Made by a program: the position numbers and the translations under genes. A stretch of DNA of 64,000 nt from JAHOYW01 sp963664605 (GTDB taxonomy: Bacteria > Verrucomicrobiota > Lentisphaeria > Victivallales > Victivallaceae), in contig OY761536.1 in the NCBI GenBank assembly GCA_963664605.1, positions 744,001 to 808,000 of the forward strand, in the 5' to 3' direction. Position 1 is the stretch's first letter. Each line of letters starts with the position of its first letter. The notes beneath the pieces are model-generated. The model saw only the letters and a list, made by a program, of their open reading frames with translations. It was not told the DNA's origin and made no database searches. Below, piece by piece: positions 34,208 through 43,226 of the stretch.

Positions 34208-34219
34208 GTTTCGCGAAAC
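34208..34219. promoter_or_regulatory. GTTTCGCGAAAC palindrome, probable LacI-family operator
   Basis: A perfect 12-bp palindrome located from about +4 relative to the predicted transcription start, an ideal position for a repressor. The same 12 bases recur at 42237 in the same position. The LacI-family gene at 41071 in the same island is the best candidate regulator. Confidence 0.65.
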
Positions 34220-34295
34220 AGGTTTATGTAAGGCTTGGGTATTAGGCTGGTTTGTAACTAATATATATTTTATAAACAATAATAAAGGTGAAAAG

Positions 34296-35033
34296 ATGAA
34301 AAAAAGAAAATTTACACTAATAGAGTTACTCGTCGTGATAGCTATCATAGCAATCCTTGCCAGCATGTTGCTTCCAGCTATAGGAAAGGCTCGCGAAACA
34401 GCATTTAAAGCATCGTGTGTTAGCAGATTGAAGCAATTCAATACGTTCACATATCTCTATCATTCAGATTACGATTATTATCCTTGCGCTAACATGACAG
34501 ATCCAACAGCCTGGGGAGGGGCATCTTATAGATGGGTGGAACAATTAAAGCCTTATACCGGGGATATTGCAAATTCCAATAATAATACAGAAAAAAACCT
34601 TTTCATTTGTCCTGGAATAAAATACAGGCCGACAAACAGCGGAGCGGAAGCAAAAGCACAAGCGACATTAAACGGAAACAGTGCAACAAGAACATGTAAT
34701 TATATAATAGGTTCTAATTTTGGATTCGGTTCCCCTTTTAAATATTCAACGATGTGGGAAAGAGCAGCTTGCACTCCTAAAAGAAAAGTTTCCAAGCCGT
34801 CACAAATGTATATGGTTGGCGAAACTGCCGGAGAATATGGAGAACGGGCAGGATATACTCGTCAAAGTTCATGTGTTATTTTTCCACATAATTTAACTAC
34901 AAACATCCTTTTTGCAGACGGGCATGTGAAGGATTACAAGTATACAAGTTTAACACAGCCACTTGATGCTTATCTTAATACAAGTACCATTCATGACAGA
35001 GATTTTTACTTCCTTGAAATAGATGCCAGATAA
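34296..35033 (+). CDS. DUF1559 prepilin-like protein, copy A
   Basis: A 245-residue type II secretion/type IV pilin-like protein. The leader is only MKKRK, followed by the class III-type FTLIELLVVIAIIAILASM helix (core from residue 6) with Glu at +5. Residue -1 is Lys instead of the usual Gly. The C-terminal part has the H-x9-D-G motif (His, then ILFADG) of DUF1559 proteins. Bases 34311-35037 are repeated almost exactly at 42408-43134. The gene leads an operon with a secreted DUF4838 protein, a GH94-type enzyme and a dehydrogenase. It probably forms a pseudopilin or surface fibre; a direct role in glycan use is inferred from context. Confidence 0.85.
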   Translation: MKKRKFTLIELLVVIAIIAILASMLLPAIGKARETAFKASCVSRLKQFNTFTYLYHSDYDYYPCANMTDPTAWGGASYRWVEQLKPYTGDIANSNNNTEKNLFICPGIKYRPTNSGAEAKAQATLNGNSATRTCNYIIGSNFGFGSPFKYSTMWERAACTPKRKVSKPSQMYMVGETAGEYGERAGYTRQSSCVIFPHNLTTNILFADGHVKDYKYTSLTQPLDAYLNTSTIHDRDFYFLEIDAR

Positions 35034-35037
35034 CTCT
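34311..35037 (+). repeat. 727-bp direct repeat, copy A
   Basis: Identical to 42408-43134 except for two bases: G at 34922 versus C at 43019 (silent) and A at 34939 versus G at 43036 (Lys to Arg). The identity starts at the TTT codon of the F-T-L-I-E motif and ends four bases after the stop codon. Flanking sequences are different on both sides. Confidence 0.97.
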
Positions 35038-35122
35038 CCAAATTTTTCAGTAAGCTATCGATTTCACGCACCGAAATCGCAAAGATAATATATAATTTTA
35101 AAAGGACAAAAAAGGGACAGAG

Positions 35123-37339
35123 ATGAAGTTTTTAAAATCAAAATTGAAGATTTTTCTTATTTTAGGATCGCTGATATTCACTATAACGAATACTTTTGGC
35201 AAGACGGTTAGTCTGGTTGTGAATGGCAAACCCACGGCAGTGCTTTTACTGTCCTCTAAGCCGCAACCTGATGAAATACTTGCAGCTAGGGAAATTGCAG
35301 ACCATATAAAGAAAATCAGTGGAGCAAAACTATTAATTTCAAGAGGCGGGAAAGCTCCTGCAGGAATGATTTCTGTAGAAATAGGTTTAAACTTGAATCC
35401 TGAAGTCAAAACGGAAATTTTAAAGAAAGGAACTGATTCCGATTCCCTGATTTTGGATGTTAGGCTGAAGAAAATTATCGTTGCCGGACTTTCTCAGCAA
35501 GGAACTTTATTTGCTGCTTATGAACTGCTGACGCAGCTTGGATGCCGCTGGTTTATTCCGGGAGAAACAGGAATAGTAGTTCCTAAAAAGAAAACGATAA
35601 CTCTGGAAGTTGGAAAAACGATCCAGATCCCTTCTTTCAAGGGGCGTCACCTACAAGCCGCCGGAGACAGGACCTGGAAGCGGCGCAACCGGATGGGCGG
35701 CATAAACCCGGGCGGACACGGAATGCATTTCTCTCCAAATCCTAAAACACACCCGGAATATTACTGCACGGAAAACGGTAAAACCACCGGCATGCTGAAA
35801 CTATGGAATCCCGTTGTAATGGAGAATCTTATTGCTGTAGCCAAAGCATACATGAAGAGATATCCCAAAACCCAATACATACCTATGGGACCGCCGGACG
35901 GTACTGGTTTCGGGACAAGTCCCTGGGATGCAGATGACTTAGATCCTTTCCACGGCAAAATATCCGTTACCGACCGCTATGTAAAGTGTTTTAACATCAT
36001 ACTCAAGGAATTACAAAAAGATTATCCCGATGTGGGCGTAGCTTTCTATGCTTATTCTCAATATACACGGCCTCCCGTCAGGGAAAAGCCAAACCAGAAA
36101 ATACTGCCGGTTCTAGCGCCCATAGATGTATGCCGCCTGCATTCTATAGATAATCCTGCATGCAAAGAGCGCAGTTATCTAAGAGAACTGGTTTCCGGCT
36201 GGCAGAAGCTTGGCGTTAAGTTGTTTTACCGCGGCTACCTGTTTAATTTGGCTGACCAGGGACTCCCGTTCAGTATGTTCAGCCAGGTCAGCTCTGAAAT
36301 TCCTTTTTATCATAAACAGGGGTTTATCGGCTGCCGTATCGAATGTAACCCGATGTGGGCACATCACGGACCGTCCCTTTACCTTGCCGCCAAGCTGTTC
36401 TGGGACGTGAATGTGCCCCCTCAAACTGTGCTGGATGATTTTTTCAATAAATTCTACGGCTCCGCAGCGCTTACGGTGAAAAGGTATTTTGACACGCTTG
36501 AAAAGGCATATTACAATGCCGATTATCATGCGGGTAATATTTATGATCTTCCCAATATCCTGACCCCGGAAGTCATGAACGAGCTTGACGATTTGCTGAA
36601 AAAGGCGCAGAAAAAAGTCGTTCCAGGCAGCATTTACGCAAAGCGCCTGGCAATGCTGGTTTTAGCTCACGCTTACGGGCAGGACAATTTGGATATGCTT
36701 GCACAGTTATACGCTTTCCATTTCAAGGAAGCTATGGCGGCGTACAAACGCGCTCTCGAAAAGATTGAACAAGGTAAAAAATTTGACCCATCGCCCATTA
36801 ATGTGCGTTTTGGCAAAGCATATCTTAAACGTTTTTGGTTTGACACACTAAAATCAGGCTTGGAACGTTGTTCCGATGGTAATGAAATTGCAGCCCAAAT
36901 GCCGGATGAATGGCTTTTTATACAGGATCCGAAGTCTATTGGAGAGAAGCAAGGCTACATGAAGCCGGAATATTCGACAAAAGGCTGGCGACGGTTAAAA
37001 ACATATTCGCAAACATGGAGTAGCCAGGGACTTCGTTATTACCGGAATGATGCTTGGTATCGCACCAAGGTAAAAGTGCCTGCAAAATTTAAAAACCGCA
37101 AAATGAAATTATGGTTCGGCGGTATTGACGACAAGGCCGAAGTCTGGATCAATAGTAAAAAACTTAAATGTATTACTAAAGGCGCTGCACCTTCAGGCCG
37201 CCACTGGGAATTTGCCGCAACTCCGGCAATCAAATTCGGGGCTGTCAATACTATTGCTGTAAAGGTTTCGAATCATGTCCACAATGAGCTTGGCATGGGA
37301 GGAATTACTCAACCTGCCATGCTCTGGGCTGAAAAATAA
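35123..37339 (+). CDS. Secreted DUF4838 glycan-active protein
   Basis: A 738-residue exported protein with an N-terminal signal sequence (cleavage near NTFGKT). Residues about 30-165 resemble the alpha-glucuronidase-type N-terminal domain (AAREIADHIKKISGAKL, TLFAAYELLTQLGCRWFIPGE). The DUF4838 catalytic-type barrel follows (DDLDPF, GVAFYAYSQYTRPP, YRGYLFNLADQG). The C-terminal 130 residues look like a GH2-type sugar-binding jelly roll (KLWFGGIDDKAEVWINSKKL). Activity on a uronic-acid- or hexosamine-containing glycan is inferred; no substrate is proven for DUF4838. It is co-oriented with DUF1559 copy A. Confidence 0.8.
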   Translation: MKFLKSKLKIFLILGSLIFTITNTFGKTVSLVVNGKPTAVLLLSSKPQPDEILAAREIADHIKKISGAKLLISRGGKAPAGMISVEIGLNLNPEVKTEILKKGTDSDSLILDVRLKKIIVAGLSQQGTLFAAYELLTQLGCRWFIPGETGIVVPKKKTITLEVGKTIQIPSFKGRHLQAAGDRTWKRRNRMGGINPGGHGMHFSPNPKTHPEYYCTENGKTTGMLKLWNPVVMENLIAVAKAYMKRYPKTQYIPMGPPDGTGFGTSPWDADDLDPFHGKISVTDRYVKCFNIILKELQKDYPDVGVAFYAYSQYTRPPVREKPNQKILPVLAPIDVCRLHSIDNPACKERSYLRELVSGWQKLGVKLFYRGYLFNLADQGLPFSMFSQVSSEIPFYHKQGFIGCRIECNPMWAHHGPSLYLAAKLFWDVNVPPQTVLDDFFNKFYGSAALTVKRYFDTLEKAYYNADYHAGNIYDLPNILTPEVMNELDDLLKKAQKKVVPGSIYAKRLAMLVLAHAYGQDNLDMLAQLYAFHFKEAMAAYKRALEKIEQGKKFDPSPINVRFGKAYLKRFWFDTLKSGLERCSDGNEIAAQMPDEWLFIQDPKSIGEKQGYMKPEYSTKGWRRLKTYSQTWSSQGLRYYRNDAWYRTKVKVPAKFKNRKMKLWFGGIDDKAEVWINSKKLKCITKGAAPSGRHWEFAATPAIKFGAVNTIAVKVSNHVHNELGMGGITQPAMLWAEK

Positions 37340-37417
37340 CAGTTCAAGGGTTTTATATTGGATGTAACGTAAGCTCTAAAAATAAAAAGTTGTTTGCAGG
37401 AAATTATAAGGAAATGA

Positions 37418-39700
37418 GTGATGACAAAACATGGTTGTTTTCAAGACCAGGACATTTATAGAAGTTTTTTATTGAAAGATCCGATGACTCCCAGACGCTG
37501 GCAGCATTATTTGTATAATGAAAATATGTTGCTCCAAGTCGACCAGTTCGGGCAGGGGATGTCGCGTTATTGGGATAAGGATGGAAAGGATACTATACTC
37601 TTTAACGCACCTGAGCGTTCTCTTATATTACGCAACGAAAATGGTTCATGCTGGTCTCCGGCAGTTGCTCCGTTCGGAATCGTGCCTCAGGAATATCAAT
37701 GCACGTATAATCCTGCATATTGGCAGGTGTCAGGGCAAAAGGATAATTGTAAGGTTAAATGGAAGTTGTTTGTTCCGGATACTCTTCCTCTGGAATTCTG
37801 GACTGTATCTGCAAGCAACACTTCTAATACTGAAATAACAAAGGATATGTTCCTTTATATGCCGGTTAACCTGATGGGGTATGCCGTCAGTAAATATCGA
37901 TTTTACACGGCAACGACCATGTTTATCTCCGGACATACAGTACCGGAGTGCAATGCAATATGGATAAAAAACGGCATCCCGGATCTGCCTCATGACAAGT
38001 ATAATGTTTTTATTGCTTCAGAAACTCCTTATACAAGCATGGATATGGATAGAACTAAATTTCTTGGTATTGCCGGAAACCTGAATGCTGCCAGCGCATT
38101 AAAAAACGGAAAATGCAGTAATACGGAAGCTTATTTCGGAGAAACCTGTCTTGCTATGCATCAACAATTTATATTGAAGCCGGGTGAAACAAAAAGCTTC
38201 CGCTACCTTGTGGGGCCTGCAAGTGGTTCTGAAGAGATTAGGCAGCTGGCCCAGGAATATTTAAATGAAGAAAAATTCGATGAAGAAGAGGAAAAAATCA
38301 GGACAAAGTGTTTCCGGGAAATTAATAATTCGTTCATCCAAACAAGTAACCCGGCATTGGATTCCATAGCAAATACCTGGGGCAAGCGTCAAAACCGTCT
38401 GGGCGTATTGCATAGGAAGGGGTTCCGGGATGTTTTACAGGATTCCTCCGGGATGCTGACCTACGACCAGCAAAGAGCCAAAGAAGGGATAAAGGAAGTG
38501 ATTTCCGTCCAGAACTTTAACGGCTCGGGAATTCGCGCCTGGAAACCATATGTTGATAAAGAGTTATATAGTGACGGGCCATATTGGCTGGTGCTGGCTG
38601 TTGCGGAATATCTTCAGGGAACTGGAGATTTCAACTTTCTTAATAAAGAGTTAGCATATTTCAACCATTCAGGGAAAGAGCCGATATGGGAACACTTAAT
38701 TAAAGCAGTTAATTTCCTTTATAACGACAGAAGTGACTATGGATTTTGCCGTATTCGCTTTGCCGATTGGAACGATGGTCTTGATGGAGTTGGATGCCGC
38801 GGCAAAGGAGATAGCGTTATGGTTACCTGCGGTTTGATTAAAGCTCTCAGGAAAATGAAGGGAATTGCAGCGTTTAGCGGAAAAAATCTTCCTTTTGATC
38901 CTGATGCATGGATTGCCGACCTTGAAACTTCACTGGAAAAGAATGCCTGGACCGGGGATTATTATATACGCGGTTATCGTGATGACGGGCAGCCTTATGG
39001 ATCTCCTGAGAATAAATACGGCAAAATCTATTTGAATGCCCAGGGCTGGGCTGTATTATCTGAAGCAGCGCCTGAAGAAAGACGGGAGAAGCTGTTGAAG
39101 TTAACCATTGACAAGCTTGGGACCTCAAAAGGGTTGAAGCTTTTTTCTCCGTGTTATCCAGGATTTGATCCTTATCTGGGACGTGTAAGTGCAGAATTGC
39201 CAGGTGTCTATGAAAATGGAGCCATGTATAACCATGGTGGTGCTTTTTTTCTTCACGCGCTGGTTAAAGCCGGTATGATTGACGAGGCCTGGAAGTATGC
39301 GGAAATAATGTTGCCGGACAGCAAAGCCAACCCCAGTGATTTAAGCGGTGCGGAACCATTTGTCCTGACAAACTGCATCTTTGGGAAAGAAGCAAAGTAT
39401 AGAGCTGGAACCTCCTATTTTGGCTGGTACACAGGTACGGCGGCATGGATATTGCGTTTGATGCACAATTCTTTCTCCGGCATTTCTCCGGATTTCGAAG
39501 GCCTCAAAATTAACACGAAGCAGATCCCTGATAAAATTATCCTTAAAAGTTACAGGCGCAATTTCAGAGGAACTGTTTATGATGTAAAATATAATAAAAG
39601 CGGAAAACATGGAATTTTAGTTGATGGCGTTTCGCATGAAATGACTAAAGTACTCCCGGAGAAATCCGGAAGTAATATTAACGTTGTAATTAGCTACTGA
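37418..39700 (+). CDS. GH94-like glycoside phosphorylase
   Basis: A 760-residue protein without a signal peptide, similar to cellobiose/chitobiose-type phosphorylases. It has an N-terminal beta-sandwich (about 20-290), then an (alpha/alpha)6 barrel. The family's general acid lies in RFADWNDGLDGVG (about residues 447-459). Other barrel features are YSDGPYWLVLAV and an ENGAMYNHGGAFF segment. The final beta segment has the usual C-terminal shape. Phosphorolysis of a beta-linked disaccharide in the cytoplasm is likely; the sugar is unknown. It lies 78 bp after the DUF4838 gene and 10 bp before the dehydrogenase gene. Confidence 0.82.
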   Translation: MMTKHGCFQDQDIYRSFLLKDPMTPRRWQHYLYNENMLLQVDQFGQGMSRYWDKDGKDTILFNAPERSLILRNENGSCWSPAVAPFGIVPQEYQCTYNPAYWQVSGQKDNCKVKWKLFVPDTLPLEFWTVSASNTSNTEITKDMFLYMPVNLMGYAVSKYRFYTATTMFISGHTVPECNAIWIKNGIPDLPHDKYNVFIASETPYTSMDMDRTKFLGIAGNLNAASALKNGKCSNTEAYFGETCLAMHQQFILKPGETKSFRYLVGPASGSEEIRQLAQEYLNEEKFDEEEEKIRTKCFREINNSFIQTSNPALDSIANTWGKRQNRLGVLHRKGFRDVLQDSSGMLTYDQQRAKEGIKEVISVQNFNGSGIRAWKPYVDKELYSDGPYWLVLAVAEYLQGTGDFNFLNKELAYFNHSGKEPIWEHLIKAVNFLYNDRSDYGFCRIRFADWNDGLDGVGCRGKGDSVMVTCGLIKALRKMKGIAAFSGKNLPFDPDAWIADLETSLEKNAWTGDYYIRGYRDDGQPYGSPENKYGKIYLNAQGWAVLSEAAPEERREKLLKLTIDKLGTSKGLKLFSPCYPGFDPYLGRVSAELPGVYENGAMYNHGGAFFLHALVKAGMIDEAWKYAEIMLPDSKANPSDLSGAEPFVLTNCIFGKEAKYRAGTSYFGWYTGTAAWILRLMHNSFSGISPDFEGLKINTKQIPDKIILKSYRRNFRGTVYDVKYNKSGKHGILVDGVSHEMTKVLPEKSGSNINVVISY

Positions 39701-39710
39701 AAAAGAGAAT

Positions 39711-40964
39711 ATGGAAATGATTAAGATACTTGTCATTGGGGCTGGAAGCCGTGGTTATGCTTATGCGAAATACGCAGCAGAAAAAAAGAATGTGAAAATT
39801 GTCGGTGTAGCAGAACCAAGAGATTTTCAGCGCGAACGCATGGTTGCGGAATTTGGTATTCCCCGAGAAAATGCCTGCCGGGATTGGCAGGAAATTGCTG
39901 AGCGCGAACGTTTCGCGGATGCTGCAATTATAGCCACTACGGATTCCCTGCATAAAGCTCCGATGCTGGCTTTGGCTCCAAAAGGATATAATATACTATT
40001 GGAAAAGCCTATGGCTCCAAGTATGGATGATTGCAAAAAAATAACGGAGGCGGCTATCCGGAATAACATAATTTTTGCGGTTTGCCATGTTCTCCGATAT
40101 ACGCATTATACTAAGAAAATTAAAGAAATGCTGGAGTCAGGACTGATCGGCCGGGTGATTCAGGTACAGCATTGCGAAGCGGTTGCCTATTGGCACTTCA
40201 ATCATTCATTTGTTCGCGGGAACTTTAGAAAGCAGCCGGAATCCGCTTCTTTCCTTATGGCAAAATCCTGTCATGACATTGACTGGCTGCGTCATATTGT
40301 AGGAGAACCCATCAGGAAGGTTTCATCCTTTGGCAGCCTGAGTTTCTATCGCCGGGAAAGTCAACCTGAAGGCGCTGCCGACCGCTGTGTCAGTTGCAAA
40401 ATTGAAAAGGAATGCCCATTTTCGGCATTGAAGCTCTATCTGAAAATGGTAAAAGACGGGAAGACACACTGGCCTGTTGATATGATAACCAAAGGTGATG
40501 TTACTGAGGACAGCGTTATGGAAGCGTTGCAAAACGGTCCTTACGGGCGTTGTGTATTTGCTTGTGACAACAATGTCAATGACCATCAGGTCGTAAACTT
40601 TGAGTTTGATAGTGGTGCGACAGCTACATTTTGTATGAATGGTTTTAGGCCTGCACAGGGAGACGGCAGAAAAACCAGGATATTTGGTACTAAAGGGGAA
40701 ATCGAAGGAAACGGTTGGCAGTTGAAGCATTATAATTTCCTTACTGATAAAATGACCGAAATCAATACCTTGACTAATTCAGACGGTTCTCTGGTTGGAG
40801 GTCATGGTGGTGGAGATTACGGGCTTATGGACAGTTTTATCGAAGCGCTTGCCACTGGTGATCAGGGGAAAATAATTACCGGAGCCCAGGAAACACTGGA
40901 GACTCATATGGCGGTATTTGCTGCAGAAAAATCCAGAAAGGAAAATAAAGCTGTTAAATTATAA
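39711..40964 (+). CDS. Gfo/Idh/MocA family oxidoreductase with a cysteine insert
   Basis: NAD(P)-dependent sugar dehydrogenase-like protein of 417 residues. The Rossmann motif is GAGSRGYAYAKY (about 9-20), the family EKP motif is ILLEKPMAPS (about 100), and the catalytic H-D is in KSCHDIDWL. A C-x2-C-x5-C cluster (RCVSCKIEKECPF, about 223-235) and a later Cys pair (GRCVFACDN) suggest a metal site inserted in the substrate domain. The start is within 10 bp of the GH94 gene, so it belongs to the same operon and may oxidise the released sugar. Confidence 0.85.
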   Translation: MEMIKILVIGAGSRGYAYAKYAAEKKNVKIVGVAEPRDFQRERMVAEFGIPRENACRDWQEIAERERFADAAIIATTDSLHKAPMLALAPKGYNILLEKPMAPSMDDCKKITEAAIRNNIIFAVCHVLRYTHYTKKIKEMLESGLIGRVIQVQHCEAVAYWHFNHSFVRGNFRKQPESASFLMAKSCHDIDWLRHIVGEPIRKVSSFGSLSFYRRESQPEGAADRCVSCKIEKECPFSALKLYLKMVKDGKTHWPVDMITKGDVTEDSVMEALQNGPYGRCVFACDNNVNDHQVVNFEFDSGATATFCMNGFRPAQGDGRKTRIFGTKGEIEGNGWQLKHYNFLTDKMTEINTLTNSDGSLVGGHGGGDYGLMDSFIEALATGDQGKIITGAQETLETHMAVFAAEKSRKENKAVKL

Positions 40965-41000
40965 CAGCGCAGAGAATATTAAGAGCATTTACATAAAAAT

Positions 41001-41028
41001 TTGACTTTTTATATAAAAAGCTTATTCT
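41001..41028 (+). promoter_or_regulatory. Promoter of the LacI gene at 41071
   Basis: TTGACT (41001-41006), 16-nt spacer, TATTCT (41023-41028). No GTTTCGCGAAAC site is seen here, so autoregulation through that site is not indicated. Confidence 0.5.
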
Positions 41029-41070
41029 ATAAACAAGTTAACCTAAATATATTTATAGAGATAGGCAGAT

Positions 41071-42120
41071 ATGACAACTAAAACAGTAAAAAAGAAATAT
41101 GTTAGTATGCAAACTGTTGCTGACCATGCAGGGGTTTCAAAAGCAACAGTTTCAAAAGTGTTCAATAATAAAGCTGATGTTTCAGATAAAGTAAGAAAAA
41201 AGGTCATGACGGTGTGCAAGCAGGTCGGCTACCAGTTGAATCCAAACGTTCAAGATATGCTGAAAAAAGGAATGACTGGATATTCTCAGGATATTGCTTT
41301 TGTTCTGGTCGGCGCCAGCTTTGAATTCCCTGAATATTCAGGAATGACGGAAGGAATCTCCACTGGAATAGAAAAAAATAATTTTCATTTGATACTGACT
41401 CGCTTGAGCGGGAAAGAGGAAAATGTCTATAATTTGCCCCCGGCTTTGCGAGACCGCAGAGTAGGAGGAATTATTCTATCGGGAGAATTGACGGAACACA
41501 TTATAAGCCTGATTCAGGAAACCAACATCCCTTATGTTATTGTTGGTAACTATAACCATTCGATTACCTCTCAAGCTAGTTGTGTGGAACTGAATACTGG
41601 AAAAATGTTGTATAATCTAGTAAGAAAATTAATAAGTTGTGGTAAAAAAAGAATTGCATTTTTCTATGAAAATCCTGATAATTTCTATTCAAAACAGGGA
41701 TTTGAAGAATTTAAAGAGGCTTTAAAATTAAACAATATTGCATTGTATGATGAACTAATTTATAAAGGAAAAGGAGGTTACTATAATGCATTTGATGTTA
41801 TGGAAAAAGCTTTGCAGAAAGATGCTCCGGACTTCGACAGTATTATTTGCCTCAATTTTTCTGCTGCCCAGGAAATTTCCTGTTTGCTTATAGCACGTTT
41901 TGGGCGCAGTATAAGCAACAAAATTACTGTTGCAACCTTAAAAAATACCTCAAAATCACTAATCATGCCGTCTATTTACTGCAAGGAAATAACTTCCAGA
42001 CTGGCAGAAAACGGCGTGGTCTTGTTAATTGAGAATATGAAAAACGACAAATTAGAGGTAAGAAACATCTCTTTTACCCCAGAAGTTATTTCTGAGTGCC
42101 CTTTAGAAAACTCAAAATAA
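41071..42120 (+). CDS. LacI family transcriptional regulator
   Basis: A 349-residue regulator. The helix-turn-helix (about 13-35; TVADHAGVSKATVSKVFN) and hinge region (VGYQLNPNVQDM) are typical, and a periplasmic-binding-protein fold follows (about 70-340). It sits between the two DUF1559/DUF4838 units, downstream of the dehydrogenase gene and upstream of a promoter with a perfect LacI-type palindrome, and is the best candidate to bind GTTTCGCGAAAC. The effector is unknown. Confidence 0.88.
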   Translation: MTTKTVKKKYVSMQTVADHAGVSKATVSKVFNNKADVSDKVRKKVMTVCKQVGYQLNPNVQDMLKKGMTGYSQDIAFVLVGASFEFPEYSGMTEGISTGIEKNNFHLILTRLSGKEENVYNLPPALRDRRVGGIILSGELTEHIISLIQETNIPYVIVGNYNHSITSQASCVELNTGKMLYNLVRKLISCGKKRIAFFYENPDNFYSKQGFEEFKEALKLNNIALYDELIYKGKGGYYNAFDVMEKALQKDAPDFDSIICLNFSAAQEISCLLIARFGRSISNKITVATLKNTSKSLIMPSIYCKEITSRLAENGVVLLIENMKNDKLEVRNISFTPEVISECPLENSK

Positions 42121-42198
42121 CAGTTTCTTGCTGTTTGTGGCTTATGTTGTGTATACTGATTTATTTTGTTAATTTTATTCCTTTTTTGAGTTTTACTC

Positions 42199-42226
42199 TT
42201 GATTTTTTATAATATTGTATTATTAT
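42199..42226 (+). promoter_or_regulatory. Promoter of the second DUF1559 operon
   Basis: TTGATT (42199-42204), 16-nt spacer, TATTAT (42221-42226), related in sequence and layout to the promoter at 34169. Confidence 0.65.
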
Positions 42227-42236
42227 ACAAATATAA

Positions 42237-42248
42237 GTTTCGCGAAAC
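42237..42248. promoter_or_regulatory. GTTTCGCGAAAC palindrome, second perfect copy
   Basis: The same 12-bp palindrome as at 34208, again starting 10 nt after the -10 box. The untranslated region that follows differs from that of copy A, so the site is conserved by function or recent descent. Confidence 0.65.
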
Positions 42249-42371
42249 AAGTTTTTAGTTAAAGGTTTGTCTTGGGGACTAGTTTGGTAAATTGTAACAG
42301 TTTTTAGCATATTCTTTAAAAATTAAAAGTTTACGTTATTTTGAAGCTACTAATTTAATAAGGAGGCGAGA

Positions 42372-43130
42372 ATGAAAACACAGAAAAACATTAATTATAG
42401 TCCGACTTTTACACTAATAGAGTTACTCGTCGTGATAGCTATCATAGCAATCCTTGCCAGCATGTTGCTTCCAGCTATAGGAAAGGCTCGCGAAACAGCA
42501 TTTAAAGCATCGTGTGTTAGCAGATTGAAGCAATTCAATACGTTCACATATCTCTATCATTCAGATTACGATTATTATCCTTGCGCTAACATGACAGATC
42601 CAACAGCCTGGGGAGGGGCATCTTATAGATGGGTGGAACAATTAAAGCCTTATACCGGGGATATTGCAAATTCCAATAATAATACAGAAAAAAACCTTTT
42701 CATTTGTCCTGGAATAAAATACAGGCCGACAAACAGCGGAGCGGAAGCAAAAGCACAAGCGACATTAAACGGAAACAGTGCAACAAGAACATGTAATTAT
42801 ATAATAGGTTCTAATTTTGGATTCGGTTCCCCTTTTAAATATTCAACGATGTGGGAAAGAGCAGCTTGCACTCCTAAAAGAAAAGTTTCCAAGCCGTCAC
42901 AAATGTATATGGTTGGCGAAACTGCCGGAGAATATGGAGAACGGGCAGGATATACTCGTCAAAGTTCATGTGTTATTTTTCCACATAATTTAACTACAAA
43001 CATCCTTTTTGCAGACGGCCATGTGAAGGATTACAGGTATACAAGTTTAACACAGCCACTTGATGCTTATCTTAATACAAGTACCATTCATGACAGAGAT
43101 TTTTACTTCCTTGAAATAGATGCCAGATAA
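42372..43130 (+). CDS. DUF1559 prepilin-like protein, copy B
   Basis: A 252-residue paralogue of the protein at 34296. The mature part is identical except for one Lys-to-Arg change, but the leader is different and longer (MKTQKNINYSPT before FTLIELL, Thr at -1). A strong AAGGAGG site precedes the ATG. The H-x9-D-G motif is present. It heads an operon with a second DUF4838 protein and an SGNH hydrolase. The leader resembles that of the third DUF1559 protein (MKNQKNINCGSL) rather than that of copy A. Confidence 0.85.
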   Translation: MKTQKNINYSPTFTLIELLVVIAIIAILASMLLPAIGKARETAFKASCVSRLKQFNTFTYLYHSDYDYYPCANMTDPTAWGGASYRWVEQLKPYTGDIANSNNNTEKNLFICPGIKYRPTNSGAEAKAQATLNGNSATRTCNYIIGSNFGFGSPFKYSTMWERAACTPKRKVSKPSQMYMVGETAGEYGERAGYTRQSSCVIFPHNLTTNILFADGHVKDYRYTSLTQPLDAYLNTSTIHDRDFYFLEIDAR

Positions 43131-43134
43131 CTCT
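42408..43134 (+). repeat. 727-bp direct repeat, copy B
   Basis: Near-identical partner of 34311-35037 (725 of 727 bases). Repeat boundaries coincide with the prepilin cleavage motif at the 5' side and with four bases after the stop codon at the 3' side. Confidence 0.97.
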
Positions 43135-43226
43135 TAGAAGTGTTTTAATACAAAACATTACAATAATGAATAATAAATGTATAAAACTGATTCAGATATA
43201 AAAAAATTAAAAAACAGAGAGGGATA

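Noticed and set aside
34387..34400. CTCGCGAAAC inside DUF1559 copy A as a further operator
   Set aside because: It lies within the coding sequence, lacks the 5' GTTT half and is repeated in copy B only because the whole cassette is.
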